From the NCBI GenBank assembly GCA_963921825.1, contig OY997588.1, positions 9,748,001 through 9,812,000 on the forward strand: a stretch of 64,000 bases of DNA, read 5' to 3'. The translations under genes and the position numbers were made by a program. This stretch comes from Erodium maritimum (taxonomy: Eukaryota > Streptophyta > Magnoliopsida > Geraniales > Geraniaceae). Shown piece by piece: positions 58,397 to 64,000 of the stretch (position 1 is the first letter of the stretch; the number at the start of each line of letters is the position of its first letter). Below the pieces are notes generated by a model. The model was not told where the DNA came from and ran no database searches. It saw only the letters and a list, made by a program, of their open reading frames with translations.

Positions 58397-60331
58397 AAAT
58401 TACTCTTAAGTATTGGTCACGAGCACTATATTATCAAACGTTTCAAAATGACAAATGTATTACCTTAAGTATTGACCACGCGATTTTTAATGGAAATAGA
58501 CAAAATATTTCATTTAGTTAGTCATATGACCTCAAGTATCATATAATGGATGGTAAAATGACATTTCCCCCTTAGTTATTTGACCTCTATACATTTTATA
58601 AGGAACAATAATGAGTGCACAATGGTAATGTTCCTTATAAAATGCATAGAGGTCAAAAATTAAAGGAAAACGTCATTTTACCATTTATTATATGACACTT
58701 GAAGTCATATGACTAACGGAATGAAACATTCCGTCCATTTTTACCAACAAAATTGCATGACCAATACTTAAGGTAGTGCATTTGTCATTTTGAAAAGTTG
58801 GGTAGTGTATTGTTAGTGACCAATACTTGAAAGTAGGGAAAATGACACATAACCCCCGCTAACTATCACCGATTTTCACATCACCCCCCTAATTATTTTT
58901 TGTGACATTTAACTCCCCAAGCTTCATTTTTTTTCACTTTGATCCGACGTCATTAACTTTTCATCCAAAAAGTTTAAAAAGTCCAAAATACCCCTAACTA
59001 ACCATCAAATTTTCAAAACAATGCCATTTATTCTTACAAACTTAAAAAATATTAAAATATCAATAATACCTTTCTTTAACCTTCAAAATTATAAAATTTT
59101 CCACTTATTTTTTATTCTCTTTAATCATTTTTCTTACTTTTTCTAAAATTTTCAAGAAATATTTTTTAATTATCTTTCTTTTATTCCATCAATTTCGTTT
59201 TTTTTCTTTATTAATTTTTGAAATTGATTTCTTCATTTTCTTAATATTTTTTTTAAACTTCTTTAAATTTTATAGTTGATGGACTAATTAATTAAGATAA
59301 TCATCTAATTAATATATATTTTAAATTTTCATCACGATTACTTTTTTGTTTAATTTTCATCATTCATTATTTTTTATAACTTTTTTCTCTGGTTTGGTGT
59401 ATGTTCAGCACTTCAAATTCTCCAGTAAATATAACATGATCAAAACACAAATTATGCAACTATTCAATTAAAACTTCAAAATCAAAATTTGAGCACAAAT
59501 TATGCACCCTAACTACTCATCCATAACCTGTAAAATCTCTAGAGGGAAAAAACCATCAAAATTTACCAGCAAATAACCAGTATGGATTTACGCTTCCAAA
59601 ATCAAACCACCAACGTTTTTGCAAAGCCAAATTCAAAAACCACCAAATCAAAACCCCTAAATCCATATTTGTTCAAACAAAAAATAACCCACCCTCTATG
59701 CTCGCCGGAGAACACATGGAGAAGAAAAGGAGAATCTATGGAAGATACAGAATTCTTAGACCAAAAATTTAGAAATCAAACAAAACCCCAAACCCAAAGC
59801 ACAAGTATAAAACCAAATATGCGAAGATACGATATAGATTTTCAACAAGGGGGAGAGAGAAAGGAGGTGGAGGAGGCGCGGTGCCGGAGATATAGAAGCT
59901 GTATTATTGCTCCGCTGAGCAGTGAAGAGAAGCCCGTCAATTGCTCCTCCAACGGAATACAGCGGAAGCCCATCCGTAGGCCGTCAACGCTGATATGGAC
60001 GCCAATTGTTCAAGCATGGTGAGGGAGAAGCACAGAGGAGGCGAGGCGTGGTGAAGAAGAGGCATGGGCGTGAATGAGAAATGAACTGGGTAAGGGTTTT
60101 GAGAAAGATAAGGATAGCTTGGTCAAGGGTATTCAGGGTATTTTCTGAAAATATAACAACCATGTGCCAAGCACATGGTTATTTCCGTTTGTTATGGACG
60201 GAAAACGACCCAAGTGAAAAAAAATGGAGTTAAGGGGGTTAAATGTCACAAAAAATAGTTAGCGGGGGTGATGTGAAAATCGGTGATAGTTAACGGGGGT
60301 TATGTGTCATTTTCCCTTGAAAGTAAGTTTC
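58397..60331. mobile_element. Foldback MITE split by a nested MULE
   Basis: Left arm from about 58397 (AAATTACTCTTAAGTATTGG) pairs over roughly 200 bp with the reverse complement of the right arm (AAACTTACTTTCAAGTATTG). Shared inner words include TTCAAAATGACAAATG, GTTAGTCATATGAC and GGTAAAATGAC; the loop is near 58610. The right tip is interrupted at 58835 by another element and resumes at 60326. Without that insert it would be about 450 bp. Target duplication not resolved. Confidence 0.7.
58836..60316. mobile_element. MULE-type element (Pack-MULE-like) with perfect 9-bp target duplication
   Basis: 1481 bp. Both ends read GGGAAAATGACACATAACCC inward and stay closely paired through ACTATCACCGATTTTCACAT and beyond, so the TIRs are long and young. 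The 9-mer TTGAAAGTA occurs exactly at 58827-58835 and 60317-60325. Positions 59580-60060 hold a less AT-rich interior with an open frame of 146 aa (from 59582) of skewed composition; no domain is recognised, so a captured gene piece is possible but unproven. No transposase is encoded. Confidence 0.85.
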
Positions 60332-60440
60332 GATATTAAACCTTTTATAAAATCTGGATCAAAAATGAAAACTTTATATTAAAAAATGAAATATTAAAAT
60401 ACATAAATCAATCAAGAGTAGAAATCTAATACAAACTATG

Positions 60441-60741
60441 TCTTAACCTAAAAACTGTGAGAACCAATCTAAGCCGTCTATTTTAAGAATGGAGGGATGA
60501 GATACAATTGAGTTGTTGACTGCAAAAAAACAACATTTTTTAGTAAGTGGGTATGACTTTTTAGTAAAAAATATCATATTACTTTTTTTTACCAATTCAC
60601 TAATTTAATTTTTTCCGCTTCGTTTGAACTCCGATTGGCTTCAAACTTGCGCCATTAGTTTTTTTTTTCAAGGGCTTTCTATCAAGATCACTCATGAATA
60701 TATTTTGAAGCACGAATTTTTTTTATTTCGGGGCTGATTTA

Positions 60742-60810
<69 letters not shown>

Positions 60811-61733
60811 ATATGAGTAATTTTTATCAACACTTTTACACTGGTTTTATCAACACTTTACACTGGGTTTATCACCTCATTTCCAAAACTGATCATGATT
60901 TTATCACATCATCACGTGTTTTTTATGAACACTAGTTTTATCAACACCAAACACTCACATCACATGTTTTTTTTGAAGCACGAAAAAAGAATTATTTCGG
61001 GGCTGATTTAAAAAATATATATATATCTGGGTAATTTTTATCAACACTTTACATTGGTTTTATCAACACTTTACACTGGTTTTATCAACACTAAACACTA
61101 GTTTTATCACCTCATTTTCCAAAACCGAACGTGATTTTTATCACCTCATCACGTGTTTTTATGAACACTAGTTTTATCAACACTAAACACTATGTTTATC
61201 ATTAAATTACATGTGTTTTTATCACCCCATCACATGTTTTTTTTATCAAAGCTAAACTCTAGTTTATCACACTTATTATCGAAATTGAACATGATTTTTA
61301 TCACATCAGTACATGTTTTTATCAACATTTAGCACTAGTTTGATACCTCCTATATAAAACATTTATTAATAAAGATTTCTCAACACTCAACATTATTTTT
61401 ATCACCCTGATATACCTTTTTATTTTCGTGCTTCAAAATATATTCATGATTGATCTTGATTTAAAGCCCTTGAAAAAAATAAAAATATTGGCGCAAGTTT
61501 GAAGCTAATCGGAGTTCAAACGAATAGGAAAATATTAAATTAGTGAAGAAAAAAAATGGACATTTGTCCACATGACACCATGCTATTACAATTATGCCCT
61601 TGCTTGTGTGAGAAAGGGTGAAATTGGCGTGAATTTTTGTGGAATTAGGGTGATGATGTGCCATCATGGTGAATGTTGGATCTTAGGTGTCTGATTATGA
61701 TTGATTCTCACGGTTTTTAGGTTAAGAATGGAT
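60441..61733. mobile_element. Long-TIR non-autonomous element
   Basis: The left end reads TCTTAACCTAAAAACTGTGA then GAACCAATC; the reverse-complemented right end reads TCTTAACCTAAAAACCGTGA then GAATCAATC. Further in, the arms share GTTTGAACTCCGAT, CTTCAAACTTGCGCC and ATGAATATATTTTGAAGCAC. The centre (60815-61400) is made of repeated TTTTATCAACACTTTACACT-like units with ACATG/CACGTG variants, and an AT microsatellite. No coding capacity. The superfamily is uncertain; the GTGAGAACCAATC text is common in plant MULE-like MITEs. Confidence 0.65.
60745..60814. repeat. AT microsatellite
   Basis: About 70 bp of AT dinucleotides with one TTT interruption, inside the long-TIR element. Confidence 0.9.
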
Positions 61734-62582
61734 TGTAGCCGATTTCACCTCATCAATCAAATATATACGGGACAAAAATCTGATAGAGAGAAAAATCAAA
61801 AGAGACTGAGTTATCAAATTATGTTTTGCTGAATTATTTTATATATTTAGATATAATTAAGCTTGAAAATCAGATGTCATTGATTTGCAAAATTGAGTGT
61901 TGAAATTGATTAACGGTTAATAATATGTATGTAACTATAAAATCCAATCGATCTACCAAACACATCCGGTTTAATATTTAAAAACAAGGTTACTAATTAA
62001 AAGAAAGGTGTTGAATCCTTCTTGTCGAGGTCATCAACTCCAAAACAGCTATGAAAGCATTCTTTACTGTGTGTTGCGGTCCATATCTCCACTTGAACAC
62101 TAAATAATTCCAACTTGTTCCTTAAAAACAACTAAAAAGGATTGATATGATTATAATGGCGTTAGAGATTTGGAACAAAAAAACTTAGATCCATTTATCT
62201 TCAAGAAAATATAAAAGGGTTTCATCGACTTAACTTGTAAATTCGATCTTATCAAAGTTTAATTTGTGACCTAAATCTCTCATTCCTCTCTATAACATGA
62301 TTACAAGTAAGAAGGAAAGCAAAGGTCCATATTGAAGTTTTAGGTGCATGTCCCAAATAAGTAAGAATCTCGTGAAGAATGCATGAAAATGATGCAACAC
62401 TGAAACAATATTTCAATCCGAACCGGGTTTTATACATTTTGCTTTGCTGATAAAAAAAATCAATCCGAATGTATCATAATAGCACTGGACTGGACTTATT
62501 TATCTTGTCAACTTGGAAGCTAAAGACCTCGTCAAGAAAGACCCACGTCGTATTGTCCTTTCCCTCCAATGATTAATAATCC
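61734..62582. other. Intergenic and promoter of the HMA gene
   Basis: AT-rich; no gene or repeat recognised. The minus-strand frame at 62252-62437 has no support. Confidence 0.45.
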
Positions 62583-62590
62583 TATAAATA
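62583..62590 (+). promoter_or_regulatory. TATA box of the HMA gene
   Basis: TATAAATA 55 bases before the start codon of the next gene; a typical plant core promoter position. Confidence 0.7.
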
Positions 62591-62644
62591 GCTCCCAATC
62601 CCAAATGTTTAAGGAAGCAGAGATCTTCATCACATCCTGCTATT

Positions 62645-63158
62645 ATGGCTTCAAAGGTAAGTAACATTTTCGAATGGTTTATTTCTGTCTTTCTTGTGTA
62701 TTTAATTTGAGGAGTTTATTCTTTTTTGCCAGAAAATTGTAATAAAGACCAACATACATTGCGATAAATGCAAAACTGAGGTACTCTCATCAGTGACACG
62801 ACTTTCAGGTATTCACGATCATGGTAAATATATAGTTTTTTCGACTTTGTAATAGCTGTTTTTGATGCTGATGAATTGAACATGAACATGAATATGAACA
62901 GGAATAGAGCAAACGCTGACGATTATAGGCGAGGTCGATCCAGTTTTGATAGTAAACAAAGTGAAAAAGGTTGGAAAATACGCAGATATAACAAGCGTTG
63001 GACCAAATCCGATCAATCCTAATCCTACACCACCACCACCTCCGATCAGTCCTAACCCTACACCACCGCCATCTCCGATCAATCCACCGCCTCCTTATCC
63101 TGATCATCTGCTTATCCCAATCAACCATTACGAGACTTCAGAATGCATCATTCTTTAA
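62645..63158 (+). CDS. Heavy-metal-associated isoprenylated plant protein (HIPP-like)
   Basis: Small metallochaperone-like protein with one HMA domain and a C-terminal prenylation box. Three exons are deduced: 62645-62656, 62733-62823 and 62902-63158, joining to 120 codons (119 aa). The HMA domain starts MASKKIVIKTNIHCDKCKTE, where CDKC is the CxxC metal site, and continues through TLTIIGEVDPVLIVNKVKKV and GKYADITSVGP, as in plant HMA/HIPP proteins. A proline-rich linker (NPTPPPPPISPNPTPPPSP) follows. The protein ends ECIIL, a CaaX box whose last Leu favours geranylgeranylation. An alternative donor at 62809 would drop five residues; 62823/62824 fits the domain spacing better. HIPPs are tied to metal homeostasis and stress. 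Confidence 0.85.
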
Positions 63159-64000
63159 TTCGTCATTTCAGATTTTCAATGCGTTTGAAATTACTGTTAT
63201 TTGTTGACATTTTTATTTTTCAATAAGGTAAATTATGCAGGTGATTAAGATGATTTTCTTTTGAAAACACTTGGGAAAATGATATTTACAAGTACAGTTC
63301 AGTGCGTGTATACTAGTCTTATGCGCAAATTAATTACAGTTCAGTTAATACACATAGCTAATTCACATGCCTCAGAGGGTACATTTCCATAAAATAACTA
63401 GCAGCTGCAATAATATTTACCTAATGTTGTAATCATAAGTTTAAGCACTTGACCATTTGGATAAGCAAGTTTTAGTGACCTTGGATGCTCTTAAATGAAG
63501 TAAAAAACAATATACATTAGCTATGGAAGTTCACCAGAAGCAGACACCTGTGGATAGCTGACTGGGGTAATTCAAGTTTGCCAGGGTTGAAAACCCGACA
63601 CCTTTTGGTCCAGAAAAATTACAAGTTTTCAGAGAGAACACCCGAGACTTAATTGGTTGTATGTGGGATCGAATCACACATTTGCTTTCCTGTCATCCAC
63701 AAGTTATATAAGGCAATCGGTTCTATTAACCACTAAAACAAGAAAAGATCAGCTAAAAATGGACTATGGACAAGTACCTTTCCTTTCACGGGTATGTATG
63801 AACTAGCCATTGGCTTATAAGAAGATTCCACTCTGTATGCAGAAAAAAAAATTGTGACGTAATCCCATCACAGAAGATCAACAGTTAAGTCCAGTAAATT
63901 TGTTGTCCACCCCTTACCGCCCCTGTGATCCCTTAATCTTGGCTGCTTTAATCTTTTCTATTGCCTGGCGTGTAGAGAAACTATAATTAGTAATGCATCT
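63159..64000. other. Intergenic
   Basis: 3' region of the HMA gene and AT-rich DNA. Nothing else recognised; no tRNA-like fold was evident. Confidence 0.45.

Noticed and set aside
62809..62901. Alternative splice donor at 62809 in the HMA gene
   Set aside because: It would shorten the loop of the HMA domain by five residues; the donor after 62823 fits family spacing better.

Overview
The window looks like nuclear DNA of a eudicot plant. The genes have GT-AG introns, the intergenic DNA is AT-rich and full of small inverted-repeat elements, and several families are plant-specific (MUSTANG transposase-derived protein, F-box/PP2-B, germin-like protein, isoprenylated heavy-metal-domain protein, LAZ1-like DUF300 protein). 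No species can be named from sequence alone.

Layout. 0.1-1.1 kb: decayed PIF/Harbinger transposase. 1.6-1.9 kb: a SUMO-like reading frame without the C-terminal Gly-Gly. 2.7-3.7 kb: decayed L1-type LINE. 4.6-5.4 kb: non-autonomous hAT element. 6.0-10.2 kb: intact 12-exon cytosolic tryptophanyl-tRNA synthetase (407 aa). 11.3-14.4 kb: GC-rich degenerate DNA with no identifiable protein. 14.7-15.1 kb: ribosomal protein eL39 (51 aa, 3 exons). 17.7-19.2 kb: Pack-MULE-like element carrying a piece of an A1 aspartic protease-like gene. 20.8-22.6 kb (-): MUSTANG-like domesticated Mutator transposase. 26.6-27.0 kb: foldback MITE with a 9-bp target duplication. 27.8-29.6 kb (-): F-box/PP2-B protein. 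29.8-32.0 kb: PIF/Harbinger element with an ORF1 remnant fused to a Copia retrotransposon fragment. 32.6-36.4 kb: LAZ1-like seven-pass membrane protein. 38.5 kb, 45.6 kb and 46.6 kb (-): three small, uncharacterised, mostly basic proteins. 42.2-43.0 kb: MULE-type MITE. 43.1-44.1 kb (-): Copia reverse transcriptase remnant. 47.2-48.6 kb: MULE-like element. 49.1-54.8 kb: cytosolic glutamyl-tRNA synthetase (722 aa, 6 exons). 56.4-57.0 kb (-): germin-like protein. 58.4-60.3 kb: a MULE nested in a foldback MITE. 60.4-61.7 kb: long-TIR element. 62.6-63.2 kb: HMA-domain protein ending in a CaaX box.

The genes do not form a pathway. Three serve cytosolic translation (TrpRS, GluRS, eL39), which is probably coincidence. 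The rest are typical single plant genes separated by transposons. The main theme of the non-genic DNA is Mutator-like and other inverted-repeat elements, several with readable target-site duplications and one nested insertion. I found no convincing new multi-gene system. The best leads are the Pack-MULE capture, the tail-less SUMO-like gene, the Harbinger/Copia chimera and the uncharacterised small proteins.
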